Counted from the first letter of the stretch, positions 1 through 6,356 are shown. The stretch is DNA of 9,910 nt from a candidate division KSB1 bacterium (GCA_022566355.1 JADFJB010000149.1:1-9910), one strand, 5' to 3'. Numbers and translations are program-made. The notes: generated by a model from the letters alone, not told the origin.

Positions 1-18
1 TGGAAAGTAATGGAATAA
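1..18 (+). pseudogene. 3' end of a reading frame overlapping the vapC-like start (possible antitoxin tail)
   Basis: The first bases read in frame as W-K-V-M-E followed by TAA, and the last A of that stop is the first base of the downstream ATG (TAATG). A one-base stop/start overlap is the usual arrangement of an antitoxin followed by its VapC toxin, so this is plausibly the C-terminus of the cognate antitoxin. Only five residues are visible, so the family cannot be named, and the gene itself may be intact upstream of the window. It is labelled a remnant only because its partner is destroyed. Confidence 0.35.
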
Positions 19-87
19 TGGTAACTTTGGATACTCATGTCATTATCTGGGATGCATTAAACCCGAAATTAGTTAGTAGAAACCAAT
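18..87 (+). pseudogene. PIN-domain (VapC-type) toxin, N-terminal fragment cut by an IS3 element
   Basis: The frame from the ATG reads MVTLDTHVIIWDALNPKLVS and then runs into the terminal repeat of the insertion sequence, reaching a stop at 122-124 inside the element. The opening is the typical start of PIN-domain ribonucleases: a hydrophobic beta strand carrying the first catalytic acidic residue (D5 in L-D-T-H-V), followed by W-D-A-L-x-P. VapC toxins are normally about 125-140 residues; only about 20-23 belong to the gene here, so the other acidic residues of the active site are lost. The start overlaps the stop of the preceding frame (TAATG), as in translationally coupled toxin-antitoxin operons. 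I see no continuation of the toxin beyond the right end of the IS at 1491, so the missing part was deleted or moved, not simply interrupted. Confidence 0.6.
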
Positions 88-109
88 TGTTTCACCCAAA
101 AACCAGACA
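88..109. repeat. IS3 terminal inverted repeat, orfB-side end
   Basis: This 22-bp stretch begins TG and is the imperfect reverse complement of 1470-1490. Matches cover the outer TGTTTC and the inner CAGACA blocks. It lies 25 bp beyond the orfB stop codon, as expected for the downstream end of the element. Confidence 0.65.
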
Positions 110-133
110 TTTAGAAATATTTTAGTTTAGTGC

Positions 134-1102
134 TCATGCTGCTTTTTGTTCAAATTTTTTAGATTCATTTAGTTGTATATTCCATTTTATTCTTTTTTCT
201 TTTGCTCTTTTTAATTTTTGTTTTCTTTTTATAAATATTTTTTCTTCTTTGTTAGTGTATTTAGAATGTGGTGTAATAAAACCGATAGCAGAGTGATAAC
301 GACAATAGTTGTAAATATGAATCTGTTCTTTGATAAGTTCGAGCAAATGGCTAAAGTTCTTGGCTTCATACGGATCAAGAAGTTCTCTAACTGTTCTGTG
401 GTATCGTTCAATTTCAGCATTCTCATTTGGACAATGAGGATGGATGCGGTGGTGGTTAATTTCTGATTTTGCTAAATAGCTGCGATACTCCTGGCTAATA
501 TAACAGCTGCCGTTATCGGATTGAACAACTTTCGGTTTCTTATTGGTTTTTTTAAATGCTTGCTGGGTTGCTTCTTTGATGCTATCGCCAGTCATTGAGG
601 TGCAAAGTTTATGAAACACGATGAAACGAGAGTAGATATCCATATAGGATAGAAAATAGTAATCTCTATTTCCGAAAGTAATGACCATCAAATCGGTTTG
701 CCAAACTTGATCCGGATAACAAGGCTTTTCATGTGGAGCCCAATTCTCTGGCTTTGATCTGGATTTTCTGATGGGTAAGAGATTGTTTTCTCTTAAGATA
801 CGATAAACACTCGAAGAACTCATAAAAGCAATGTTTTCATCAATCATTCGATAGCTGAGTTCTCGATGATTATACTGGGTGTGTGAAAGAGCATAATCTT
901 TAACGGCTTGCTTTTCTTCTTGGGTAATTGTATTCAATTGAATTCTTCGAAGTGTCTTATCGTTTTGGGGAGTTTTCTTTTTCAGTGAATAAAACCGTTG
1001 GATGTTAATTCTCCATTTACTGCAAATAGCTCTTTTACTCCAGCCATAGTGGCTATATCTGTCTAACATATCTGATAGATCCAATTTGATTTCCATACTC
1101 AA
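134..1102 (-). CDS. IS3-family transposase orfB (DDE integrase core)
   Basis: This is the catalytic part of the IS3 transposase. The N-terminal 110 residues are helical and end in a region of the HTH_21 type (S-S-V-Y-R-I-L-R). The rve/DDE core runs from about residue 128 to 285. Catalytic acids are visible at D137 (W-Q-T-D-L), D196 (Q-S-D-N-G) and E232 (E-R-Y-H-R-T), and the last two are 35 residues apart, the D(35)E spacing of this family. The core is followed by Y-H-S-A-I-G-F-x-T-P and a basic tail. The 322-residue frame opens at TTG (1100-1102), with an ATG two codons further in. Translation in vivo is more likely a -1 frameshift from orfA, giving a fusion of about 420 residues: the orfB frame is open back to the A9 run. 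No stop or frameshift breaks the frame, so the gene looks intact. Confidence 0.9.
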   Translation of the reverse strand: MSMEIKLDLSDMLDRYSHYGWSKRAICSKWRINIQRFYSLKKKTPQNDKTLRRIQLNTITQEEKQAVKDYALSHTQYNHRELSYRMIDENIAFMSSSSVYRILRENNLLPIRKSRSKPENWAPHEKPCYPDQVWQTDLMVITFGNRDYYFLSYMDIYSRFIVFHKLCTSMTGDSIKEATQQAFKKTNKKPKVVQSDNGSCYISQEYRSYLAKSEINHHRIHPHCPNENAEIERYHRTVRELLDPYEAKNFSHLLELIKEQIHIYNYCRYHSAIGFITPHSKYTNKEEKIFIKRKQKLKRAKEKRIKWNIQLNESKKFEQKAA

Positions 1103-1116
1103 ATGACGGTATTTGC

Positions 1117-1404
1117 CTAATCGGTAAGTTTTTTTTTAAGCTCTAACGCCTCTTCTGTGACAACGGCTATGATATGATCTTTGCGCCTTAATTCCTCTTC
1201 CAGGTTATTTATCTTGCGCTCCGTTGTCTTGGGTAATTTTGTAAATAGCGCATCTGCATTGCTAATCATTTGCTTCTGCCATTGATAAAACTGAACCTCA
1301 CTAATTCCTCGTTGACGACAGTAAGCCGCTATACCTTCAGGCAATTTCAGACCTTCTAAAACTGTTCGAACTTTATAACTCGATGAATATTTCTTCCTTA
1401 GCAT
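1117..1404 (-). CDS. IS3-family transposase orfA (helix-turn-helix, DNA-binding)
   Basis: This 95-residue protein has the IS3 OrfA layout. Residues 5-48 form a helix-turn-helix region (S-S-Y-K-V-R-T-V-L-E-G, then Y-C-R-Q-R-G-I-S and F-Y-Q-W-Q-K-Q) that binds the element ends. A basic-acidic leucine-rich coiled coil at residues 65-93 is used for multimerisation. The ATG at 1402-1404 has a good ribosome binding site, AAGGAG nine bases upstream. The last codons before the TAG contain an uninterrupted run of nine A residues on the coding strand, which is the frameshift site into orfB. Alone, OrfA usually acts as a regulator of transposition; fused to OrfB it forms the active transposase. Confidence 0.88.
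   Translation of the reverse strand: MLRKKYSSSYKVRTVLEGLKLPEGIAAYCRQRGISEVQFYQWQKQMISNADALFTKLPKTTERKINNLEEELRRKDHIIAVVTEEALELKKKLTD
1129..1137 (-). promoter_or_regulatory. A9 slippery run for -1 ribosomal frameshifting orfA to orfB
   Basis: On the coding (minus) strand the sequence is CTT, nine A, CTTACC. OrfA reads three lysines here and stops four codons later. Slipping back one base gives K-K-K-T-Y-R-L-G-K-Y and continues without a stop into orfB. Homopolymeric A runs are the known slippage signal in the IS3 family. A stimulatory stem-loop downstream was not identified by eye. Confidence 0.7.
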
Positions 1405-1469
1405 GGATCGATGCTCCTTTCTTTTGTCTTAATGTATTCATCCATGCACTTAACAAAAAATATTTAATT

Positions 1470-1490
1470 TGTCTGTTTTCTACGGAAACA
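1470..1490. repeat. IS3 terminal inverted repeat, orfA-side end
   Basis: This 21-bp stretch ends in CA and mirrors 88-109 with one gap. It lies about 65 bp upstream of the orfA start, leaving room for the element's weak promoter. Confidence 0.65.
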
Positions 1491-1527
1491 GTACGGTTTT
1501 TGTAATTTTCATTTAATTCGGTCAACA

Positions 1528-2095
1528 TCAACTGAATTCGATTATTATCAATTCCTTTTGTTTACTGACTTTCCATTCATCTTTCTCTTCAATGCTTATA
1601 TACCATGTCTGAATTTCAGAATCTTTGACATGGTAGACCATCATACTTCCTTGTCTGTTTTGCTCCGAATTAGAAGAGATCCAAATGCATAAACCACTAT
1701 TGGTTCGTTTCGAAATAAAGTTGTTTCGGTTTTTTGTGCTTCCTTGGTAGGTGTGAAGTAGTTCCTCAAATTTTTTATTCTGAATCTCCTTTAATCTAAA
1801 CAGTGATTCAGATAATACTCGGTCAGGGTTGAATGGGGAAATTGTTATTTATTTATTCCAAAAGGGTTCAAGGACGAATGGAATACCAGGATGTGTTTTT
1901 AAATCGTATTTAAGAATCTCTTTACCTGTATAATTAAGCCACTTATGGTCAAACCAGTTCTTAATTCTAACGACTGAAATTTCATCTGGATTTAAAAGTT
2001 CTTATCAAATTATCTACAATGGAGTCAATAATCTTTTTGAACCCTTCAGCATCCGAGTCGTCAAATTTTATCTTGATCATTTTCTTTAATTGCAT
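1528..2095 (-). pseudogene. Decayed hypothetical gene (one frameshift, one in-frame stop)
   Basis: From an ATG at 2093-2095 (or 2078-2080) the frame reads M-I-K-I-K-F-D-D-S-D-A-E-G-F-K-K-I-I and closes at 1982-1984. At about 1998-2006 an extra base moves the coherent reading into the next frame, which reads L-L-N-P-D-E-I-S-V-V-R-I-K-N-W-F-D-H-K-W-L-N-Y and then P-F-V-L-E-P-F-W-N-K up to a TAA at 1849-1851. After that stop the same frame stays open for 107 more codons (I-T-I-S-P-F-N-P-D-R-V-L-S-E-S-L-F ... W-Y-I-S-I-E-E-K-D-E-W-K-V-S-K) and ends at 1528-1530. Together this is one protein of about 188 residues broken twice. The stop lies in a tandem ATTT tract, suggesting slippage. I do not recognise the family. 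The composition (many aromatic and charged residues, no signal peptide, no membrane segment) suggests a soluble cytoplasmic protein. Confidence 0.6.
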
Positions 2096-2145
2096 CCTAA
2101 CTTTTATATAAATTCATTGTTTTTTTCACTTCATTTCAGTGGGTA

Positions 2146-2158
2146 AACACAATGTGTT
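2146..2158. repeat. Short perfect palindrome AACACA-A-TGTGTT
   Basis: The six-base arms are perfect reverse complements around one central base. It sits between the decayed gene and the kelch gene. It could be a protein-binding site or a junction relic; nothing else supports a specific role. Confidence 0.35.
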
Positions 2159-2163
2159 AATAT

Positions 2164-2180
2164 CGCTTATTCGTTAAGCG
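2164..2180. repeat. Small hairpin CGCTTA-TTCGT-TAAGCG after the kelch gene
   Basis: A six-base perfect stem with a five-base loop lies 8 bp beyond the stop of the kelch gene. No T run follows on either strand, so it is not a standard intrinsic terminator, although its position just after the gene would fit transcript-end protection or weak termination. Confidence 0.35.
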
Positions 2181-2187
2181 GCAACCA

Positions 2188-3234
2188 TCAATTCTCTTTA
2201 GGGGCAAACGTGAAACCCTGATTAACATCCGTAACTCCAAAACCTGCAACCGGTCCACCTCCAATAACGAAGATTGTATCGGCAACTGTAACTGCACTCA
2301 TACCGTGGCGAGGCGTTCGCAGTGAGGTGACTGACCGCCAGGTATTGGTAACCGGATCATATTCCTCATTTTCTTTGAAAACACCCGAGCTTCCTGGACT
2401 AAAAAATTCTCCCCCAAAAACATACAATTTCCCATTCATGGCTGCTGCCGCCAAACCGCCTCGCGCTGTAGGCATATCTGCCAATGTATGCCAACTATCA
2501 CTGGCAGGAGAATAGGCGTGCAGGCTGCGTTGGTTGACAAACTGACTGTTTCTGCCACCAACTACATAAATCAGCGAATCGAGGACTGCGGCTGCCAGGT
2601 GATCTTGTTTGGTGGGCATTGGTTCCAATATAGTCCAGGAATCTGATGTCGGGTCATAAACCTCGTTTACGGATAGAACCCCTGAACTATTCGCCCCGCC
2701 GATAGCATAAATCTTTCCATCATATTCTACAGAAACATGTGCACCCCGTGATGTAAACATTGGACTTTTAAGGTTCCAATCTTCTGTCTGGAAATTATAC
2801 TCATACACCTTATTATGAGCAATAAAACTGCTGCCTAAATAGCCTCCGATAACGTACAATTTATCATTTAAACCCACCATGGTTAGATGGTTAAGTGGAG
2901 TAGGTAGATTGGGAATTGATGACCATTTGTTTGAAGAAGGATCAAAGACTTCTACCAATGAAGAACCGGAGGCTTCCTCGTTGAAACCACCTGGAACGTA
3001 AATTTTCCCATTGAACAATGTGAGGGGCATTTCTTGTCGTGCTGTTGGAAGTGGTGCCCGCGTAAACCAGGAGCCTTTTTGCTCGCCGCCCGTTAATCCA
3101 GTCCGGATATCCTTAGGACCATCTACTTCCATATTATTACAAGAGCATATTACGACTGAGATAACTAAAAGGGTCAAACTTCCTCTAATGTTAAAAATAT
3201 TGAGTTGATGTATTTTAAAAAATGGAATAAACAT
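2188..3234 (-). CDS. Kelch-repeat beta-propeller lipoprotein
   Basis: The 348-residue protein starts at ATG 3232-3234 with GGAA upstream. Its signal peptide has a basic stretch, a hydrophobic core (S-L-T-L-L-V-I-S-V-V) and a lipobox-like I-C-S-C ending at C32, so it is probably a lipoprotein anchored in the periplasm or at the outer membrane. Six kelch units follow, each with the diagnostic hydrophobic-Y-x-x-G-G strand: glycine pairs at 82-83, 130-131, 179-180, 226-227, 274-275 and 325-326, spaced 47-51 residues. Each unit also has the Y/F-D-P-x-x-x-x-W element. This predicts a complete six-bladed propeller, a binding scaffold. Similar propellers occur in sialate mutarotases (NanM) and galactose oxidases, but no catalytic signature is seen, so the ligand is unknown. 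The gene is monocistronic-looking, with 95 bp to its upstream neighbour. Confidence 0.9.
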   Translation of the reverse strand: MFIPFFKIHQLNIFNIRGSLTLLVISVVICSCNNMEVDGPKDIRTGLTGGEQKGSWFTRAPLPTARQEMPLTLFNGKIYVPGGFNEEASGSSLVEVFDPSSNKWSSIPNLPTPLNHLTMVGLNDKLYVIGGYLGSSFIAHNKVYEYNFQTEDWNLKSPMFTSRGAHVSVEYDGKIYAIGGANSSGVLSVNEVYDPTSDSWTILEPMPTKQDHLAAAVLDSLIYVVGGRNSQFVNQRSLHAYSPASDSWHTLADMPTARGGLAAAAMNGKLYVFGGEFFSPGSSGVFKENEEYDPVTNTWRSVTSLRTPRHGMSAVTVADTIFVIGGGPVAGFGVTDVNQGFTFAPKEN

Positions 3235-3279
3235 GGCTATATTTCCATGTTTGAATAGTATATTTTGTAGCGATGGAAT

Positions 3280-3289
3280 ATAGCGCTAT
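3280..3289. promoter_or_regulatory. 10-bp perfect palindrome ATAGCGCTAT upstream of the kelch gene
   Basis: This self-complementary decamer lies 46 bp upstream of the kelch start codon, where an operator or promoter element would be expected. No convincing -35/-10 or Bacteroidota-type promoter was identified next to it, so an operator role is only a suggestion. Confidence 0.25.
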
Positions 3290-3329
3290 GAAGCATTAAA
3301 AACAGGCATTTTGTGGTAAGTAAAGAAAT

Positions 3330-3707
3330 TTACAGGACCGCAGCTGTTTCGTTACAATTATTATGTTCAATTTTCGTAGGAGTTTTTTCGGCTATATCAG
3401 CGGTAAAAACAAAGATCAATTGATTATCAGCTTCTTTCAATAAACAGACACGGATTTCGACAAGCGATATTTCACCCTTCTTATTTTTGAATTTTCCTTC
3501 TAAAGTAAGGGGATTACCTGGACTTAATTTTGTGATTACATTAGCTAATTTCGTTGGTGTGGCTTCCAAATAAACCTGGTCTAATGACAGATTCAGTAAC
3601 TCCTCGCGACTATATCCTAGACTCTTACATGCGCATAGATTTGCGTGATTAATATTTCCATAAAAATCCGTTAGGAAAAAAGCCTTTGCAGATTGTGTAG
3701 TTTTCAT
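3330..3707 (-). CDS. Single-domain PAS protein
   Basis: Nearly the whole protein is one PAS fold: strand A-F-F-L-T-D, then G-N-I-N-H-A-N, the helix C-K-S-L-G-Y-S-R-E-E-L-L-N, the central region V-I-T-K-L, and the closing strands L-E-G-K-F-K-N-K-K-G-E, V-E-I-R-V-C-L-L and L-I-F-V-F-T-A-D-I-A-E. There is no signal peptide, membrane helix, kinase, cyclase or DNA-binding domain, so it is a stand-alone cytoplasmic sensor or protein-interaction module. I prefer ATG 3705-3707 (AGAAG nine bases upstream). An in-frame TTG at 3729-3731 would add eight lysine-rich residues but has a poor ribosome binding site. Two cysteines lie close together in N-L-C-A-C-K, where PAS domains often have N-x-A-A; they might bind a ligand or react to redox, but this is not established. 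The tail (I-E-H-N-N-C-N-E-T) is short and polar. Confidence 0.75.
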   Translation of the reverse strand: MKTTQSAKAFFLTDFYGNINHANLCACKSLGYSREELLNLSLDQVYLEATPTKLANVITKLSPGNPLTLEGKFKNKKGEISLVEIRVCLLKEADNQLIFVFTADIAEKTPTKIEHNNCNETAAVL

Positions 3708-3870
3708 TTTTTTGACTTCTTTTTTGACCAATCTTTAGATTCGATATCTCATGTGTTTACGTTATGTTGTAAGTATATTTACTTTTGAAAATAACTGAAG
3801 TTTCAGAAACCGGAGAAAAATAGTTAAATATTTGTCTTAAATAAATAGTTACCAATTAAGAACAAAGTTG

Positions 3871-5556
3871 TCATTCTTTGGCAAACACAACTTTACCGCC
3901 AACAATGGTATATAACACTTCGGTTTCAGGGATAGCATTCGGATCTATGGTCAATAGATCTTGAGACAAGACTACCAAATCAGCAAGTTTCCCGGGACTG
4001 ATAGATCCCTTAATGTCCTCGTCAAAAGCGGCAAATGCTGAAGTAAGGGTATAGGCTTCGATAGCTTCTTCAACCGTGATTTTCTGTTCCGGGAACCAGC
4101 CATCCGGATTGGCACCATCCGTAGTTCGGCGAGTGACTGCCGCATCAATACCCAAGATGGGATCGAGGGGTGCGACGGTCCAATCCGAGCCAAAACTTAA
4201 TTTAACACCACTGTCCAGAAAAGTGCGAAATGCATAGGTGGTTTTGCAGCGTTCATGCCCGATTCGTTTTTCAGCCCAGCGTCCATCATCAATGGCATGG
4301 TAGGGCTGGACGCAAGCGATAACACCCAGGTCTGCATAGCGTTTGAAATCCTGAGGATGAATGTGCTGGGCATGCTCAACTCTAAAACGGCGGTCCCTGG
4401 GACCATTTTTTTGGATGGCTTCGGCAAAGATATCCAATAAAACCGAATTGGCGCTATCCCCTATCGCATGAATTGCCAGGTGTAATCCGGCACGATCGGC
4501 TTCCAGAATGTTTCGCTTCAATTCTGCCGGTTGAGTAGTATAAACACCGCGGGTGCTTGGATCTTGCACATAGGGTTCAAAAAATAAAGCAGTACTCGAA
4601 CCCAGGGAACCATCGACATATTCTTTAAGACCCCCGATTTTAATCCAATTTTGATCCCGAAAATTCTTGATGATACCCATATCAGCCAATTCATGCCAGC
4701 GTTTCAATGTCCAGCGTCCATCGATTCTTGCAGTCAGTTTTCCCTCGTGAAGGATTTCCTGGTAAATTCGCAGTGTGGTTGGATTCAAGTTCATGTCTTG
4801 TAAACTGGTAGTACCAACTCGTCTGGCTTCAGCCAATGCCGCTTCCAGAGCTCCACGAATTTCAATTTCACTCGGTGGAGGAATTACCCGCAAAACCAAG
4901 TCTTGCGCTGTATCCTTAAGCACACCGGAGGGTTCATTAGAACCCGGTTTGCGCACGATTATTCCTCCGGGGGGATCCATTGTTGCGGCAGTGACCCTGG
5001 CCAGCTTCAGAGCCGTACTATTTGCAACAGACATGTGACCATCATAACGACTCACAAATACAGGCCGGTCCGTTACATATCGATCAATCAACTCTGCTGT
5101 TGGTAAATTGCCGCCTGGCCAGTTGTCGTGGTCCCAGGTACCACCGGTAATCCAGACACCTTCCGGTAACTCAATGGATTTCTCAGCCAAGCGCTGCCCG
5201 AATTCTTCTTCATCTTTGGCATCTTTCAATTTAACCCCGGTCATCCAGAATCCTCCTTCTACGAAATGAGTATGATTATCGTTAAATCCCGGCAGGACTA
5301 ATTTACCTTTAAGATCGATTACTTTTGTATTACCACCTATAAATGAATCAATATCTTTCGAACTCCCAACTGCTAAAATACGATCCCGCCAAACAGCTAA
5401 AGCTTCTGCAGTTGGGTTCTCTTTGTCTACCGTCCAGATTTTGCCGTTGGTTAAAACCAAATCTGCTTCTATCAGATTCTTTGTAGAGCAACTGGTTATA
5501 GCCAAAAAAACCAAATTAATGAGTAAGCATGATACGATTCGATTTACAAACAACAC
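3871..5556 (-). CDS. YtcJ-like metal-dependent amidohydrolase, predicted lipoprotein
   Basis: The 561-residue protein belongs to the Amidohydro_3 / YtcJ group of the amidohydrolase superfamily, which hydrolyses amide or related C-N bonds with a metal centre. The order of elements is typical: N-terminal beta-sandwich strand (V-L-T-N-G-K-I-W-T-V-D), then L-P-G-F-N-D-N-H-T-H with metal ligands H95 and H97, K311 in G-G-L-K-E-Y-V-D-G-S-L-G-S, H363 in A-I-H-A-I-G-D, H395 in R-V-E-H-A-Q, and D458 in F-G-S-D-W. The closing P-G-K-L-A-D-L-V-V-L is the family's C-terminal sandwich. Length fits the family. An N-terminal signal peptide with lipobox I-T-S-C (C23) suggests export and lipid anchoring. The start is GTG at 5554-5556, supported by a GGAGG five bases upstream. 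The catalytic set looks complete, so it should be active; the substrate (an N-acyl or formamide-like compound is typical of relatives) cannot be read from the sequence. Confidence 0.92.
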   Translation of the reverse strand: MLFVNRIVSCLLINLVFLAITSCSTKNLIEADLVLTNGKIWTVDKENPTAEALAVWRDRILAVGSSKDIDSFIGGNTKVIDLKGKLVLPGFNDNHTHFVEGGFWMTGVKLKDAKDEEEFGQRLAEKSIELPEGVWITGGTWDHDNWPGGNLPTAELIDRYVTDRPVFVSRYDGHMSVANSTALKLARVTAATMDPPGGIIVRKPGSNEPSGVLKDTAQDLVLRVIPPPSEIEIRGALEAALAEARRVGTTSLQDMNLNPTTLRIYQEILHEGKLTARIDGRWTLKRWHELADMGIIKNFRDQNWIKIGGLKEYVDGSLGSSTALFFEPYVQDPSTRGVYTTQPAELKRNILEADRAGLHLAIHAIGDSANSVLLDIFAEAIQKNGPRDRRFRVEHAQHIHPQDFKRYADLGVIACVQPYHAIDDGRWAEKRIGHERCKTTYAFRTFLDSGVKLSFGSDWTVAPLDPILGIDAAVTRRTTDGANPDGWFPEQKITVEEAIEAYTLTSAFAAFDEDIKGSISPGKLADLVVLSQDLLTIDPNAIPETEVLYTIVGGKVVFAKE

Positions 5557-5561
5557 AATAA

Positions 5562-5566
5562 CCTCC
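5562..5566 (-). promoter_or_regulatory. Strong ribosome binding site deciding the GTG start of the amidohydrolase
   Basis: The coding strand carries GGAGG five bases before GTG 5554-5556. This fixes the start at GTG rather than at the directly following TTG, and keeps the complete signal peptide. Confidence 0.7.
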
Positions 5567-5627
5567 GGGTAATTAAGATGATATCACCAAGTCTTTCAAT
5601 GATCGATTTTATAAATATTTTATTGAC

Positions 5628-6356
5628 TTATTCATGTGATCGCAAAGTGTCCGTTCCCAGGTATTTTTGATCCTTATTGAAATACCATTTCCGTATTTTT
5701 GGCAACCGCATTTCTCCAATTTTATATTCATCTTCCAGTGTGATATATTCACCATCATTTTTGCTTTCATCATGATAAAACCGGTAACCCACAAGCCGAT
5801 AATTTGTCGGATCAAAATAAAAGTACCAAATATCATTTCCGACGGATTCATCATAAGTGACCTTCAGACTCAAGACTTCTTTGCCCAAAAATTTTGAGTT
5901 CATTACTTGATCGGCAAGGTTTGTCCCCGGATCTTTGAGTTTCATGGGTAAGCCATAAAGATACAGATAATAATTTCTGTACCATTTTATCCGATCGCAG
6001 GATAACCGGTATTTTTCTTCCTCTTCTTTTGAAAACTGCACAGAACCATTCAAGCTTGCAGAACAAGAATCTCGGTCAAGAACCCTGGTAATATGGATTT
6101 CACCATCCTGCATTTCATAGGTAAACAGTTCGTTGAGGATATCCAGGGTTACTGAAACCTGTCTCAAGGTTCCGTTGGGACGGCTTTCTTCCAAATTTAA
6201 AGTTTGGTGAAAAGTTTGCCAGCGGTTGGCAGGATCATGATAGCGGATACTTTTTTCAAGAACTTCAGCGGCAGATTCATGATGTTGGCTATAGGCACAA
6301 ACGGAAACCAATAGTAAAACTAGAAAAACAATCATCGCTATTTTTATATTTTTCAA
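5628..6356 (-). CDS. Secreted DUF6503-like protein of unknown function
   Basis: The 242-residue protein has a Sec signal peptide: K-N-I-K, a hydrophobic core (I-V-F-L-V-L-L-L-V-S-V-C), and an A-Y-S cleavage site giving a mature N-terminus at Q24. The mature part opens with E-V-L-E-K-S-I-R-Y-H-D-P-x-x-R-W and then alternates beta strands through V-S-V-T-L-D-I, Y-L-Y-G-L-P-M-K-L, W-Y-F-Y-F-D-P-T-N-Y-R-L-V-G-Y and M-R-L-P-K-I-R-K-W-Y. This resembles Bacteroidota/FCB periplasmic proteins annotated DUF6503, beta-rich and LolA-like in feel. The family call rests on memory of the Y-H-D-P-x-x-x-W opening and is tentative. C98 and C120 could form a disulfide outside the cytoplasm. The start is TTG 6354-6356, directly after an in-frame TGA; no in-frame ATG lies upstream and the next ATG would remove the basic n-region. 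It lies 71 bp upstream of the amidohydrolase and may be co-transcribed with it. Confidence 0.65.
   Translation of the reverse strand: MKNIKIAMIVFLVLLLVSVCAYSQHHESAAEVLEKSIRYHDPANRWQTFHQTLNLEESRPNGTLRQVSVTLDILNELFTYEMQDGEIHITRVLDRDSCSASLNGSVQFSKEEEEKYRLSCDRIKWYRNYYLYLYGLPMKLKDPGTNLADQVMNSKFLGKEVLSLKVTYDESVGNDIWYFYFDPTNYRLVGYRFYHDESKNDGEYITLEDEYKIGEMRLPKIRKWYFNKDQKYLGTDTLRSHE

Larger units (their letters stand above)
88..1490 (-). mobile_element. IS3-family insertion sequence, about 1.40 kb
   Basis: The element carries orfA and orfB on the minus strand with a -1 frame relation, the standard IS3-family arrangement. Its ends are imperfect inverted repeats of about 22 bp. At 88-109 the sequence begins TGTTTCACCC and ends CCAGACA. 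At 1470-1490 it begins TGTCTG and ends GGAAACA, the reverse complement with one gap and a few mismatches. Both ends have the TG...CA termini usual in this family. No matching 3-5 bp target duplication is visible (CCAAT before, GTACG after). Next to each end, AAACC (80-84) and GGTTT (1495-1499) form a further short inverted match, so the outer boundary could lie a few bases further out. The subgroup within IS3 is not assigned. Confidence 0.8.

Noticed and set aside
218-466. Plus-strand reading frame of 82 codons inside the IS
   Set aside because: It lies antisense to the intact orfB with its catalytic motifs; its product is low-complexity phenylalanine-rich and has no independent support.
2095-2179. 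A second attC site between the decayed gene and the kelch gene
   Set aside because: GCTTAAC and GTTAGGA on the minus strand suggest outer boxes, but the sequences just inside them do not pair with each other, and the hairpin at 2164-2180 folds on itself.
3795-3806. Hairpin CTGAA-GT-TTCAG upstream of the PAS gene
   Set aside because: Two-base loop and five-base arms with no T run; easily due to chance in AT-rich sequence.
4775-5106. Two overlapping plus-strand frames inside the amidohydrolase
   Set aside because: They are antisense to conserved amidohydrolase sequence and show no protein-family features or ribosome binding site.
5609-5854. Minus-strand frame of 81 codons overlapping the end of the DUF6503-like gene
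   Set aside because: It is an out-of-frame shadow; the other frame carries the signal peptide and coherent secreted protein.
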